Assembly: GCA_009840385.1 (NCBI GenBank)
Contig: VXNX01000006.1
Location: 11,054 to 75,053 of the forward strand
Origin: Candidatus Dadabacteria bacterium
Lineage (GTDB): Bacteria > Desulfobacterota_D > UBA1144 > Nemesobacterales > Nemesobacteraceae
Length of the DNA: 64,000 bases
Reading direction: 5' to 3'
Position 1 is the first letter of the stretch, and every line of letters starts with the position of its first letter. The position numbers and the translations under genes are program-made. The notes below the pieces were generated by a model, which worked only from the letters and a program-made list of their open reading frames with translations, did not search any database and was not told the DNA's origin. This document shows, piece after piece, positions 55,342-63,960 of this stretch.

Positions 55342-56622
55342 ATGGGAGTGCTCATTAAAAACGGGCGCGTTATTGATCCTTCGCAGTCCCTTGACATGGT
55401 TTCGGACATATATGTTCAGGGGGACAGGGTAAAGGAAATATCAAGGCGGATAGACACCCCCCGCAAGTCGGACACCGTAATAGATGCCAGCGGACAGATC
55501 GTGTCTCCCGGGTTCGTGGATATTCACGTGCATCTGAGAGAACCGGGCTATGAGCACAAGGAAACGATAAAGACGGGCTGCCTCGCCGCCGCCGCGGGCG
55601 GTTTTACCTCCATAGTGTGCATGCCCAACACAAATCCCATAAATGATAATGCCTCGGTGACCGAGTACATACTCTTAAAAGCGAGAACCGAAGGCATAGT
55701 CAACGTGTTTCCCATAGGTGCGATAACCAAGGGAGAGAAGGGAGAAGAACTTGCCGACATAGGCGAGATGTGTGAAGCCGGATGCGTGGGGATTTCCGAC
55801 GATGGCATGCCTGTTACGGACTCAGGACTTATGCGCAAGGCCATGGAATACGTAAAGCCCTTCGGGATTCCGGTTATCACGCACGCAGAAGACACCGGAC
55901 TTTCGGCGGGTGGCGTTATGAACGAGAGTTTTGTTTCAACCGAGCTTGGTCTTCGGGGTATCCCCAGCGCTTCTGAGGAGGTTGGGGTGGTCAGGGACAT
56001 AATTCTCTGCGAACTCACCGGCACTCCTCTTCATATCTGCCATGTCTCCACCAAGGGTTCAGTAAGACTCGTTCGAGAAGCCAAGAAAAGAGGCGCGAAG
56101 GTCACAGCGGAGGCGACTCCTCACCACTTCACTCTTACGGACAAGGAGGTGTACGGTTATAACACCAACGCCAAGATGAATCCGCCCCTTAGGACCCAAG
56201 AAGATGTGGAGGCCATTATCGAGGGTATTGCCGATGGAACCATTGACGTGATAGCCACTGATCACGCTCCTCACAGCCAGGATGAAAAAAACGTTGAATT
56301 CGACCTGGCTCCCTTCGGCATAGTGGGTCTTGAAACCGCCCTCTCGCTTTCACTTGAACTGGTGGAGAAAGGGGTCATTAGCCTTGATGAAATGATAAAA
56401 AAACTTACCGTCGTTCCTTCCGAAATAGTGGGTATAGAAAGAGGAACACTTGTTCCCGGCTCAATCGCCGATCTCGTGGTTTTCGATCCCGGTATGAGCC
56501 GTACGATAAACCCAGAGGAGTTTTTCTCAAAGAGTAGCAACACTCCGTTTTCCGGCTGGGAACTCAAAGGAGTGGTAAGCAATACGATAGTTTCGGGAAA
56601 GATTGTCTTCAGTCACAATTAG
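55342..56622 (+). CDS. pyrC: Dihydroorotase (class I)
   Basis: 426 residues. Dihydroorotase closes carbamoyl-aspartate to dihydroorotate. Metal-binding sites: VDIHVHLREPGYEHKETI (HxH), ITHAEDT, HICHVSTKGSVRLVREAK and the catalytic Asp in IATDHAPHSQDEKN. The carboxylated-Lys position of type II enzymes is not found where expected, as in class I bacterial enzymes. The ATG follows the pyrB stop without a gap. Last gene of the pyr operon. Confidence 0.95.
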   Translation: MGVLIKNGRVIDPSQSLDMVSDIYVQGDRVKEISRRIDTPRKSDTVIDASGQIVSPGFVDIHVHLREPGYEHKETIKTGCLAAAAGGFTSIVCMPNTNPINDNASVTEYILLKARTEGIVNVFPIGAITKGEKGEELADIGEMCEAGCVGISDDGMPVTDSGLMRKAMEYVKPFGIPVITHAEDTGLSAGGVMNESFVSTELGLRGIPSASEEVGVVRDIILCELTGTPLHICHVSTKGSVRLVREAKKRGAKVTAEATPHHFTLTDKEVYGYNTNAKMNPPLRTQEDVEAIIEGIADGTIDVIATDHAPHSQDEKNVEFDLAPFGIVGLETALSLSLELVEKGVISLDEMIKKLTVVPSEIVGIERGTLVPGSIADLVVFDPGMSRTINPEEFFSKSSNTPFSGWELKGVVSNTIVSGKIVFSHN

Positions 56623-56653
56623 GTTTTATTTTCTTGCGCAAAGCAGCGCATAA

Positions 56654-58129
56654 GTGGTTTCAGCGTATATGGAAGACAAACAGCTTGAACTCAGAAAATC
56701 GAAGCTCAAAGAGCTAAGGGCAATGGGTATTGACCCTTACGCAAACGGTTTTACCCCGGAGCATACCACCGGGGAATTGGTCTCTTCGCACGCTTCAAAA
56801 TCTCCCGAAGAACTTGAGGAAATGGGAGGGCTCTTCAGTCTGGCAGGCAGAATCGTCTCGAAAAGGGACTTCGGAAAAAGTGCTTTTTTCCATCTCTCAG
56901 ACCGCACGGGGCGGATTCAGGGATTCATACAGAAAAACGCCGTTGACGAAAAAACCTTCACGGTGTTCCGCAAGCTCCTTGACATAGGAGACTTCGCCGG
57001 CGTTCGTGGAGAACTTTTTAAAACCAGAACCGGAGAACTTACCATAAAGGTCCGGGAACTTTATTTTCTCACAAAAGCTCTGAGGACTCTCCCTGAGAAG
57101 TGGCACGGTCTTCAGGACGTGGAAACACGATACCGTCAACGTTATCTGGATCTTATAGCTAACCAAAGAACCAAAGAAATTTTTCAGAGAAGGTCAAAGG
57201 TGATAAATCTCATCAGGAGGTTTCTTGACGAAAGGGATTTTCTGGAGGTGGAAACTCCAGTGCTTCACCCGATCGCCGGAGGCGCGACCGCAAAACCTTT
57301 CATTACACATCACAACGCTCTTGACATGGATCTTTATCTGAGAATAGCTCCCGAGCTTTATCTCAAAAGACTTGTCGTCGGAGGACTCGATAGGGTTTAT
57401 GAACTTGGAAGAACATTCAGAAACGAAGGGGTTTCCACTAAGCATAACCCTGAGTTCACCATGATTGAGTTCTATCAGGCCTACGCGACTTACGAGGATC
57501 TCATGGATCTTATAGAGGAGCTTGTCTGCTATGTGGTGGACAACACGGTCGGAGACACCCTGGTTGAGTACGAAGATAAGAAAATAGATTTCAAGAGGCC
57601 TTGGAAGAGAATCAACATATATGAGGCGCTGAGGGAGAAGCTCGGTTCCAGTATAACGGAAGATGACGAGTTTCTTTTTGAGAAAGCAGACTCCATGGGT
57701 ATAAGCCATAACGGAATCAGGGGAAAAGCGCTTACGGAGATTTTCGAGATGCTTTTCGAGGATACGCTTGTTAACCCGACTTTTGTTTACGGTTTCCCTC
57801 TTGATGTCTCCCCGCTTGCAAGAAAAAACGATGACGACCCCGAAGTGGTTGACAGGTTCGAGCTTTACATATACGGAAGAGAGATAGCCAACGCTTTCTC
57901 CGAACTTAACGATCCTATTGATCAAAAACAGCGCTTCACAGATCAGGTTGAAATGAAGAAAAAGGGCGAGGACGAATATCACGAAATGGATAATGATTAC
58001 GTCTCGGCCCTTGAGTACGGAATGCCACCCACCGCAGGGGCCGGTATAGGTATTGACCGTCTTGTGATGCTGCTTACAAACTCCTCTTCCATAAGAGAAG
58101 TCATTTTCTTTCCCCACCTCAGACCTTAG
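56654..58129 (+). CDS. lysS: Lysyl-tRNA synthetase (class II)
   Basis: 491 residues. It charges tRNA-Lys. N-terminal OB-fold: [30 protein letters not shown]. Class II motif 1 ([21 protein letters not shown]), motif 2 ([26 protein letters not shown]) and motif 3 ([15 protein letters not shown]) are intact. A slightly later ATG (56669) would begin [13 protein letters not shown], nearer to the usual start. It is followed after 1 bp by lolC, which is a common linkage in Deltaproteobacteria-like genomes. Confidence 0.97.
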   Translation: MVSAYMEDKQLELRKSKLKELRAMGIDPYANGFTPEHTTGELVSSHASKSPEELEEMGGLFSLAGRIVSKRDFGKSAFFHLSDRTGRIQGFIQKNAVDEKTFTVFRKLLDIGDFAGVRGELFKTRTGELTIKVRELYFLTKALRTLPEKWHGLQDVETRYRQRYLDLIANQRTKEIFQRRSKVINLIRRFLDERDFLEVETPVLHPIAGGATAKPFITHHNALDMDLYLRIAPELYLKRLVVGGLDRVYELGRTFRNEGVSTKHNPEFTMIEFYQAYATYEDLMDLIEELVCYVVDNTVGDTLVEYEDKKIDFKRPWKRINIYEALREKLGSSITEDDEFLFEKADSMGISHNGIRGKALTEIFEMLFEDTLVNPTFVYGFPLDVSPLARKNDDDPEVVDRFELYIYGREIANAFSELNDPIDQKQRFTDQVEMKKKGEDEYHEMDNDYVSALEYGMPPTAGAGIGIDRLVMLLTNSSSIREVIFFPHLRP

Positions 58130-58130
58130 A

Positions 58131-59426
58131 ATGAGTTACGAATCACTAATTTCTTTGAGGTACCTGAAATCAGGAACGGGGAGGGGGTTTCTTTCCGTAA
58201 TCGGTTTTATCTCCATTCTGGGTGTTTTTCTGGGAGTGGCGTCGCTTGACGTGGTACTTTCAGTCATGAAGGGGTTTGAGGATGAACTCAGGGACAAGAT
58301 AATCGGCGCGAGCTCCCACGTGGTTGTAATGAGTTATGACGGGAATTTCGGGGATTTTGCGGAGGTGGAGAAAAAACTCGCACAGCTTCCGGGAGTAACC
58401 TCAACAAGTCCTTTTATTTACAACCACGGCATGCTTGTCACGGAATACGCTGTTTCCGGCTCCGTCATAAGGGGGATGGATCCGAACAATTCCGCTTCGG
58501 TCGCCGCCGTGGCCGGAGCTGTCGGGAAGGGCAGTCTGGCGGAGCTAAGCGAGGACAGTGACGAACTTTTTGAGGAAGGCGCCCGGATTGTTTCGGGGCT
58601 TCTGAGCGAAACGGCTTCCGGCCATCCTCCAATTATTATAGGTAGGGAACTTTCAAATCTGATCGGCGCGGCAATCGGGGATACCGTCAATCTAGTTTCG
58701 CCTTACGGAAAAATCGGTCCTTTCGGTCCGACGGCCAAAATAAAAAAATTCGGCGTAATCGGCATTTTTGATTACGGCATGATTGAATACGACTCATCCA
58801 CTGCTTACGTGTCGCTTGACGATGCCATGGATTTCTTTGAAACCCAGAGCAAGGTAACTGGCATAGAAGTCAGGGTGGATGACATATACAAGGCGCGCGA
58901 AACGGGAGACGGAATAACCGAAGCTCTCGGCTTCCCTTTTTACGCGAAAAACTGGGAGGACTCTAACAGAAGCCTTTTCAGGGCGCTTCGCCTTGAGAGA
59001 ATGGCGATAGGAATATTTCTCGGGTTTATAGTTCTTGTCGCCGCCTTGAATATAGTCAGCACGCTTACCATGCTTGTTATGGAGAAGAAAAGGGATATAG
59101 CCGTTCTCATATCCATGGGGGCTCGCAAAAGCGGCATCAGAAAAATATTCGTTTACGACGGGATGATAATAGGAACTGCGGGAACCCTTCTCGGCACCCT
59201 TTTCGGATACCTGATCTGCCGCTTTCTTGAGACCAGCAACTTCATAAAGGAAATGATTCCTTTTGATGATAACGTGTACCCTATTTCCGAATTTCCTGTT
59301 AAGATAGAGCCGGTTTATTTTCTCGTCGTGGCGGCATCAAGCCTGCTTATATGCTTTCTTGCGACTCTATATCCGTCTTACAGAGCTTCGAGAGAAAACC
59401 CGGTGGAGTCATTGAGATATGAGTGA
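58131..59426 (+). CDS. lolC: Lipoprotein-releasing ABC transporter permease LolC/LolE
   Basis: 431 residues. It forms, with LolD, the complex that lifts lipoproteins from the inner membrane. One N-terminal helix (about 22-45, VIGFISILGVFLGVASLDVVL), a large periplasmic domain, and three C-terminal helices in the FtsX/MacB-type permease domain (MAIGIFLGFIVLVAALNIVSTLTMLVMEKKRDIAVL) are seen. Only one permease gene is present, so it may be a single LolF-like homodimer. It overlaps lolD by 8 bp. Confidence 0.94.
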   Translation: MSYESLISLRYLKSGTGRGFLSVIGFISILGVFLGVASLDVVLSVMKGFEDELRDKIIGASSHVVVMSYDGNFGDFAEVEKKLAQLPGVTSTSPFIYNHGMLVTEYAVSGSVIRGMDPNNSASVAAVAGAVGKGSLAELSEDSDELFEEGARIVSGLLSETASGHPPIIIGRELSNLIGAAIGDTVNLVSPYGKIGPFGPTAKIKKFGVIGIFDYGMIEYDSSTAYVSLDDAMDFFETQSKVTGIEVRVDDIYKARETGDGITEALGFPFYAKNWEDSNRSLFRALRLERMAIGIFLGFIVLVAALNIVSTLTMLVMEKKRDIAVLISMGARKSGIRKIFVYDGMIIGTAGTLLGTLFGYLICRFLETSNFIKEMIPFDDNVYPISEFPVKIEPVYFLVVAASSLLICFLATLYPSYRASRENPVESLRYE

Positions 59427-60102
59427 ATTGCTCTACAGCGTGAGAGGGCTTGGAAAAGTTTTCGATAAGGCGGACAGCAGCGTATGCGCTCTCGGCGGAG
59501 TAAATATGGATATCTCCTCTGGAGAAACCCTGGGAGTAGTCGGAGTGTCGGGTTCGGGGAAAAGCACTCTTCTTCACATACTGGGTACTCTTGAGTCGCC
59601 GACGGAAGGCTCGGTCTTCTACCGCGGAAAGGACCTTTTCAAGCAAGACGAGAGGGAACTTTCGGTTTTCAGAAATTCGGAAATTGGATTTATTTTTCAA
59701 TTTCATTACCTTCTTATGGAATTCACAGCACTCGAAAATGTCATGATGCCCTGTCTTATAGACAGGCAGAGTTTCGCCGAGGCGAAACAAAAAGCTTGCG
59801 AGGTGCTTGAGAGGGTGGGGCTTTCTGAGCGTCTAGATCATCTTCCCGGGGAGCTTTCCGGAGGAGAGCAGCAGAGAGTCGCGATTGCCAGATCGATGGT
59901 CAGGGAACCGAGGGTGATACTTGCTGATGAGCCCACTGGGAATCTTGACAAGAAAACTGGATTCTCGGTTCTTGATCTGTTCTGCGGGCTTAATGAAGAT
60001 TACGGGGTTACGGTTGTTATGGTTACCCATAACAGCGAGTTTGCGAAGAGAATGAAAAAAACTGTTAGGATATCGGACGGGATGGTTTGGAATGCGAATT
60101 AA
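59419..60102 (+). CDS. lolD: Lipoprotein-releasing ABC transporter ATPase LolD
   Basis: 227 residues. Walker A GVVGVSGSGKSTLLHILGTL, the Q-loop FIFQFHYLLMEFTALENVMMP, signature LSGGEQQRVAIARSM and Walker B VILADEPTGNLD are complete; H-loop is VTHNSEFA. It powers LolC. It overlaps lolC upstream by 8 bp and the bamA start by 11 bp. Its presence agrees with the several lipoproteins found in this window. Confidence 0.96.
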   Translation: MSELLYSVRGLGKVFDKADSSVCALGGVNMDISSGETLGVVGVSGSGKSTLLHILGTLESPTEGSVFYRGKDLFKQDERELSVFRNSEIGFIFQFHYLLMEFTALENVMMPCLIDRQSFAEAKQKACEVLERVGLSERLDHLPGELSGGEQQRVAIARSMVREPRVILADEPTGNLDKKTGFSVLDLFCGLNEDYGVTVVMVTHNSEFAKRMKKTVRISDGMVWNAN

Positions 60103-62416
60103 GGGCTTTATATTTTACGTAGCCGTTTTTCTCCTCATGGCAGTGTTCCCGGCCGCAGGTTCCGTGGCGCAGGATAGCTCCTCCGGAGCGCAGACTGAAG
60201 AGCTTTCATCCTTGAAAGGCGGAGTCGCCGAGGTTGTAATCTCGGGTAACCGGAGAACGGAAACCTCTCTCATAGATCTCAACATAGAGACCAAGCGGGG
60301 CGATGAGTATTCCCCGCAAACCGTCAAGGAAGACCTCAAAAGAATATACGAACTCGACTTTTTCCAGCAGGTTCTTGTTGACGTAAGCCGGATTGAAGGG
60401 GGTCTCAGGGTTGAATTCATCGTTGAGGAAAACCCCGTACTCGCCGACCTCAAGCTTTCTGGAAACGACAAGTTAAAAGAAGATGACATAAAGGAAGCTG
60501 TGGCGTTTAGAGAAGGACGCATCGTGAGCCTGAGAAAAATCACGGAGGGTAGGGAGATAATACTCGCCCTTGCATCCGACAAAGGCCTGGTCGAAACTGA
60601 AGTCGAATACGAGATTGAGCCTAGAGGAGATGGCGTCGTAGATGTTGTTTACAGAATCGACGAGGGAGAAAGAAAGTACATAAAAGAAGTCGAGCTCATT
60701 GGAAACAGCGAGCTCGAGACGAAGAAGATCAAAAAAAATATGTATTCGAAGCCCAAATATATCCTCTCCTTTATAACAAAAAGAGGGCTTTTCAAGATTG
60801 AAGAGATAAAAAGGGATTCCGACAGGATAAAAGCGGTCTACATTGATAATGGATACCTTGACATAAGGGTTTCTGAGCCCGGGATTCGTTATGATGAGGG
60901 AAAAGACGGCTACGTAGTGAGTTTCTCGATAGAGGAAGGGGTTCAGTACAAGGTGTCCGAGATAACTTTCTCCGGTGAACTTAGAGAAGATGAAGATAAA
61001 ATCCGCCCGGAACTCGGACTATCGCCGGGTGTTATTTTCAGCAGCTTCACCCTTCAGTCTGATATCGGAAAAATTTCGGATTTTTACGGGGAGAAGGGAT
61101 ATGCGTTTGCAAACGTAACTCCCGACGTGCGGCTCGATAAGAAGGACAACCTTGTCACCATTAACTATTCGATTGAAAAAGGCAGGGAAGTATACATAAG
61201 AAATATAAATATCCTGGATAACACCAGAACCAGAGACCACGTTGTAAGAAGAGAGCTTTCACTCCAGGAGCAGAGTCTGTACAGTGTCTCCAAACTAAGA
61301 GCCGCCCGCTACGAGACCGCTCGCCTCGGTTTCTTTGAGGACAGCGTTGAAGTGGTGACCCATAGGGTTGAGGGAACGGAAGATCTTCTGGACGTTGATA
61401 TAAAGGTTGAAGAGCGTCCTACCGGATTTTTCAGTTTCGGCGGAGGGGTTAGTTCCGTGGAGAATTTCCTTTTTGCCGGCCAGATACAGGAATCCAATCT
61501 TTTCGGGTACGGCAAGACCCTTTCCCTTGATGCTCAGGTCGGGGGCGTTACCAAGGCATTGAGTCTTAACTACCGGGACCCCTACGTTTTTGGTACCAAC
61601 TGGCTTCTGGATATCAGCATGTACGCTCACGACAGGGATTACAGGGATTTTGAGAGAGCGGCCCAGGGAATCTCTGTGGGTGTGGGAAGAAGAATAAAAA
61701 GATATTTCCAAGTGCGGGTTTTCCAGGAATTCTCAAGACAGAACGTTCACAATGTCCGCGGGGATGCCCAATTAGTCATCTCTGACAGGAAGAGAACGAT
61801 AGTTTCCACTGGAGTAGGGGCGTCCTGGGACAAGAGGAACAATTATCTTGATCCCACAAAGGGTTTTCTTCTGAGCACGTCGGTTGAATGGGCGGGACTA
61901 TTCGCGGGCAACACTGATTTCATAAAGTACCACGCCACTGCCAAGTCGTGGATTCCGGTCTGGAAAGGCACATATTTCGCCGCAAAGGCGAATTATGGGC
62001 TCTTGCATCTTATAGACGCTGGCGATGATCTTGTCGTGGAAGAGAGGTTCTTTCTCGGCGGTCCGAACACACTTAGAGGTTTCCGCTACAGGAGGGTGGG
62101 TCCCAGGAGACCTACCGACACGGGAGGTTACGTTATAATTGGCGGTATTCAGCAGGTTCTGGCGTCTCTTGACTTTGTTGTTCCTTTAAGCAAAACTGTC
62201 GGGCTTAAAGCTGTCACTTTCTTCGATATAGGTAATTCTTTTGATGAGAATGAATTCAGCCTTAATCCTTCGAATCTCAGAAAGGACGCTGGTTTCGGTC
62301 TCAGGTGGATATCTCCTTTGGGACCAATGAAACTTGATATCGGGTTCCCGATAGGCGAGAGGCTTCCGGGTGAGGAGAAATATGAAGTACAGTTTACCAT
62401 TGGCAATCTGTTCTGA
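60092..62416 (+). CDS. bamA: Outer membrane protein assembly factor BamA
   Basis: 774 residues. BamA is the central beta-barrel insertase of the outer membrane. A signal peptide (1-27) is followed by five POTRA domains (about 45-450; for example RRTETSLIDLNIETKRGDEYS) and a C-terminal 16-strand barrel (about 460-774). The lid motif FFLGGPNTLRGFRYRRVGPR is conserved (RGF). The last residue is Phe (QFTIGNLF), the classical outer-membrane-protein ending. The gene begins inside the end of lolD. Confidence 0.96.
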   Translation: MRIKGFIFYVAVFLLMAVFPAAGSVAQDSSSGAQTEELSSLKGGVAEVVISGNRRTETSLIDLNIETKRGDEYSPQTVKEDLKRIYELDFFQQVLVDVSRIEGGLRVEFIVEENPVLADLKLSGNDKLKEDDIKEAVAFREGRIVSLRKITEGREIILALASDKGLVETEVEYEIEPRGDGVVDVVYRIDEGERKYIKEVELIGNSELETKKIKKNMYSKPKYILSFITKRGLFKIEEIKRDSDRIKAVYIDNGYLDIRVSEPGIRYDEGKDGYVVSFSIEEGVQYKVSEITFSGELREDEDKIRPELGLSPGVIFSSFTLQSDIGKISDFYGEKGYAFANVTPDVRLDKKDNLVTINYSIEKGREVYIRNINILDNTRTRDHVVRRELSLQEQSLYSVSKLRAARYETARLGFFEDSVEVVTHRVEGTEDLLDVDIKVEERPTGFFSFGGGVSSVENFLFAGQIQESNLFGYGKTLSLDAQVGGVTKALSLNYRDPYVFGTNWLLDISMYAHDRDYRDFERAAQGISVGVGRRIKRYFQVRVFQEFSRQNVHNVRGDAQLVISDRKRTIVSTGVGASWDKRNNYLDPTKGFLLSTSVEWAGLFAGNTDFIKYHATAKSWIPVWKGTYFAAKANYGLLHLIDAGDDLVVEERFFLGGPNTLRGFRYRRVGPRRPTDTGGYVIIGGIQQVLASLDFVVPLSKTVGLKAVTFFDIGNSFDENEFSLNPSNLRKDAGFGLRWISPLGPMKLDIGFPIGERLPGEEKYEVQFTIGNLF

Positions 62417-62451
62417 TCAGGCAATCTATTTTTAAGGAGGCATTAAATTAA

Positions 62452-62967
62452 ATGAGAAAATGCTTGTTGCTTGCTGCTGGGTTTTTCATGTTATTTGCAT
62501 TCTCTTTCCCTGCTTATGCTCAGCAGAAAATAGCTTACATAGATATCAAATTGGTTATCAGGGATTCAAAGGCAGGAAAGGACGCCAATGCTTCGTTCCA
62601 GAAAGAGGTTGAAGCCAAGAGGGCTGTAATAGAGCAGAAAAGAAAAGCTCTTGAAGACATGAGGCAGGATGTCATACAAAACGGGGCGGTAATGAGTGAA
62701 AGCAAGAGGAGAAAGCTGGCGGAAACCATAGAGAAAAAGCAGAAAGATCTGGACAGGACAAGAGAGGATATCCGGATTGAACTTCAGAGGAAGGATCTTG
62801 AATTAACCCAGAATGTTCTAAAAGACATAGAAGTTATAGTTAACAAGATTGGCGAGCAGGAAGGTTTTGACATCATTGTTGAAAAAACCGAGTCGGGCAT
62901 TCTCTTCGGCAGTTCGTCTTCAGACATAACTCAGAAAGTCATATCGGCTTACGACGCTTCCAGATAA
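62452..62967 (+). CDS. skp: Periplasmic chaperone Skp/OmpH
   Basis: 171 residues. A signal peptide (1-23, ending in AYA) is followed by AQQKIAYIDIKLVIRDSKAGKDA and a long coiled coil (about 45-125) that forms the tentacles in Skp. The C-terminal strand pair (FDIIVEKTESGILFGSSSSDITQKVISAYD) closes the body domain. It carries unfolded outer-membrane proteins to BamA, encoded just before it. AAGGAGG precedes the ATG. Confidence 0.94.
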   Translation: MRKCLLLAAGFFMLFAFSFPAYAQQKIAYIDIKLVIRDSKAGKDANASFQKEVEAKRAVIEQKRKALEDMRQDVIQNGAVMSESKRRKLAETIEKKQKDLDRTREDIRIELQRKDLELTQNVLKDIEVIVNKIGEQEGFDIIVEKTESGILFGSSSSDITQKVISAYDASR

Positions 62968-63408
62968 ATGAAGTTAGGGGTCGACGAAATAAAGGAGCTT
63001 CTTCCTCACAGAGAACCTTTTCTGTTCGTTGACTCTGTTTTGGAAATTGAAAAAGGCAAAAGAATAAGTGCCGAAAAACTGTTTTCTCCCGAAGAATTTT
63101 TTTTCAGGGGACATTTCCCCGGTAACCCGATAGTTCCGGGAGTGATAATTACCGAAGCGATGGCCCAGGCGGGAGGAGTACTTTTTAACTATTCTTTTAG
63201 GGAAGAACTGAAAAAGGAAGGTTTTGAGAACGCCTATCTGATGGGCCTTGACCATTGCCGGTTCAGAGCCCCGGTGGTTCCGGGCGACAGGGTGCTCTTT
63301 GAGGTGGAACTCGTGAGAAGAAGATCAAGAATAATGTTTTTTTCCGCAAAGGCTTCCGTGGGCGGAAAAGAAGTGGCGGCGGCGGAAATTTCCGCTTGTC
63401 TGGTATGA
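62968..63408 (+). CDS. fabZ: 3-hydroxyacyl-ACP dehydratase FabZ
   Basis: 146 residues. FabZ dehydrates 3-hydroxyacyl-ACP in fatty acid elongation. The hotdog fold has LLPHREPFLFVDSVLEIE, catalytic His in FRGHFPGNPIVPGVIITEAMAQAGG with Glu following, and the C-terminal LDHCRFRAPVVPGDRVLFEVEL. It begins the base after the skp stop. In related genomes lpxD lies between skp and fabZ, and lpxA follows; both are absent at this place. Confidence 0.97.
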   Translation: MKLGVDEIKELLPHREPFLFVDSVLEIEKGKRISAEKLFSPEEFFFRGHFPGNPIVPGVIITEAMAQAGGVLFNYSFREELKKEGFENAYLMGLDHCRFRAPVVPGDRVLFEVELVRRRSRIMFFSAKASVGGKEVAAAEISACLV

Positions 63409-63427
63409 CCTCTGGCTCGGTCTTTTT
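63407..63427 (+). terminator. Weak candidate terminator after fabZ
   Basis: GACC (63407-63410) and GGTC (63419-63422) pair around an 8-nt loop, followed by TTTTT. The stem is short; it would separate the envelope run from the tRNA operon. Confidence 0.35.
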
Positions 63428-63454
63428 ACACGACCCATTTTCACTTGTTGATTA

Positions 63455-63482
63455 TTGACATTTCTGTTTATAGCCATATCAT
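63455..63482 (+). promoter_or_regulatory. Promoter of the tRNA-tuf operon
   Basis: A consensus TTGACA (63455-63460), a 16-bp spacer, TATCAT (63477-63482). It lies about 80 bp before the first tRNA; no coding sequence is between. Confidence 0.7.
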
Positions 63483-63564
63483 ATAACGTTTACTGTAGAA
63501 AGGGTTGTTTTACCCAATTTCATGTTGGTCAGACAAGTGAATCCAGAATTCATAAAAATAAAAG

Positions 63565-63636
63565 GCTGGCGTAGCTCAGGGGTAGAGCAGCTGATTTGTA
63601 ATCAGCCGGTCGGGGGTTCGAATCCCTTCGCCAGCT
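63565..63636 (+). tRNA. tRNA-Thr (anticodon TGT)
   Basis: Acceptor GCTGGCG pairs with CGCCAGC; anticodon stem GCTGA/TCAGC encloses TTTGTAA with anticodon TGT; T-arm GGGGGTTCGAATCCC. CCA is not encoded. First of four tRNAs. Confidence 0.95.
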
Positions 63637-63656
63637 CTCCGTTTGATGAATATATC

Positions 63657-63739
63657 GGGGAGGTGGCTGAGTGGACAAAAGCAGCAGACTGTAAATCTGC
63701 CGGCGAAAGCCTACGTAGGTTCGAATCCTGCCCTCCCCA
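63657..63739 (+). tRNA. tRNA-Tyr (anticodon GTA)
   Basis: Acceptor GGGGAGG/CCTCCCC, anticodon stem GCAGA/TCTGC with loop CTGTAAA (GTA), and a long variable arm (CGGCGAAAGCCTACG region) typical of class II bacterial tRNA-Tyr. CCA not encoded. Confidence 0.95.
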
Positions 63740-63749
63740 AGAACTTTGT

Positions 63750-63823
63750 GCGGGAGTAGCTCAGTTGGCTAGAGCATCAGCCTTCCAAGCTGAGGGTCGC
63801 GGGTTCGAGCCCCGTCTCCCGCT
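63750..63823 (+). tRNA. tRNA-Gly (anticodon TCC)
   Basis: Acceptor GCGGGAG/CTCCCGC, anticodon stem TCAGC/GCTGA with loop CTTCCAA (TCC), T-arm with GGTTCGAGCC. CCA not encoded. Confidence 0.95.
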
Positions 63824-63836
63824 CATTTTTAGGAAC

Positions 63837-63909
63837 GCCCACGTAGCTCAGTCGGTAGAGCACGTCCTTGGTAAGGACGAGGTCGGCGGTTCAAGTCCGC
63901 TCGTGGGCT
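63837..63909 (+). tRNA. tRNA-Thr (anticodon GGT)
   Basis: Acceptor GCCCACG/CGTGGGC, anticodon stem CGTCC/GGACG with loop TTGGTAA (GGT), T-arm GCGGTTCAAGTCCGC. CCA not encoded. Followed 51 bp later by tuf. Confidence 0.95.
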
Positions 63910-63960
63910 TGATATTTAACGGTTTGCAAAATATTAGAGAAGATCGGAGGTCAACGAGTA

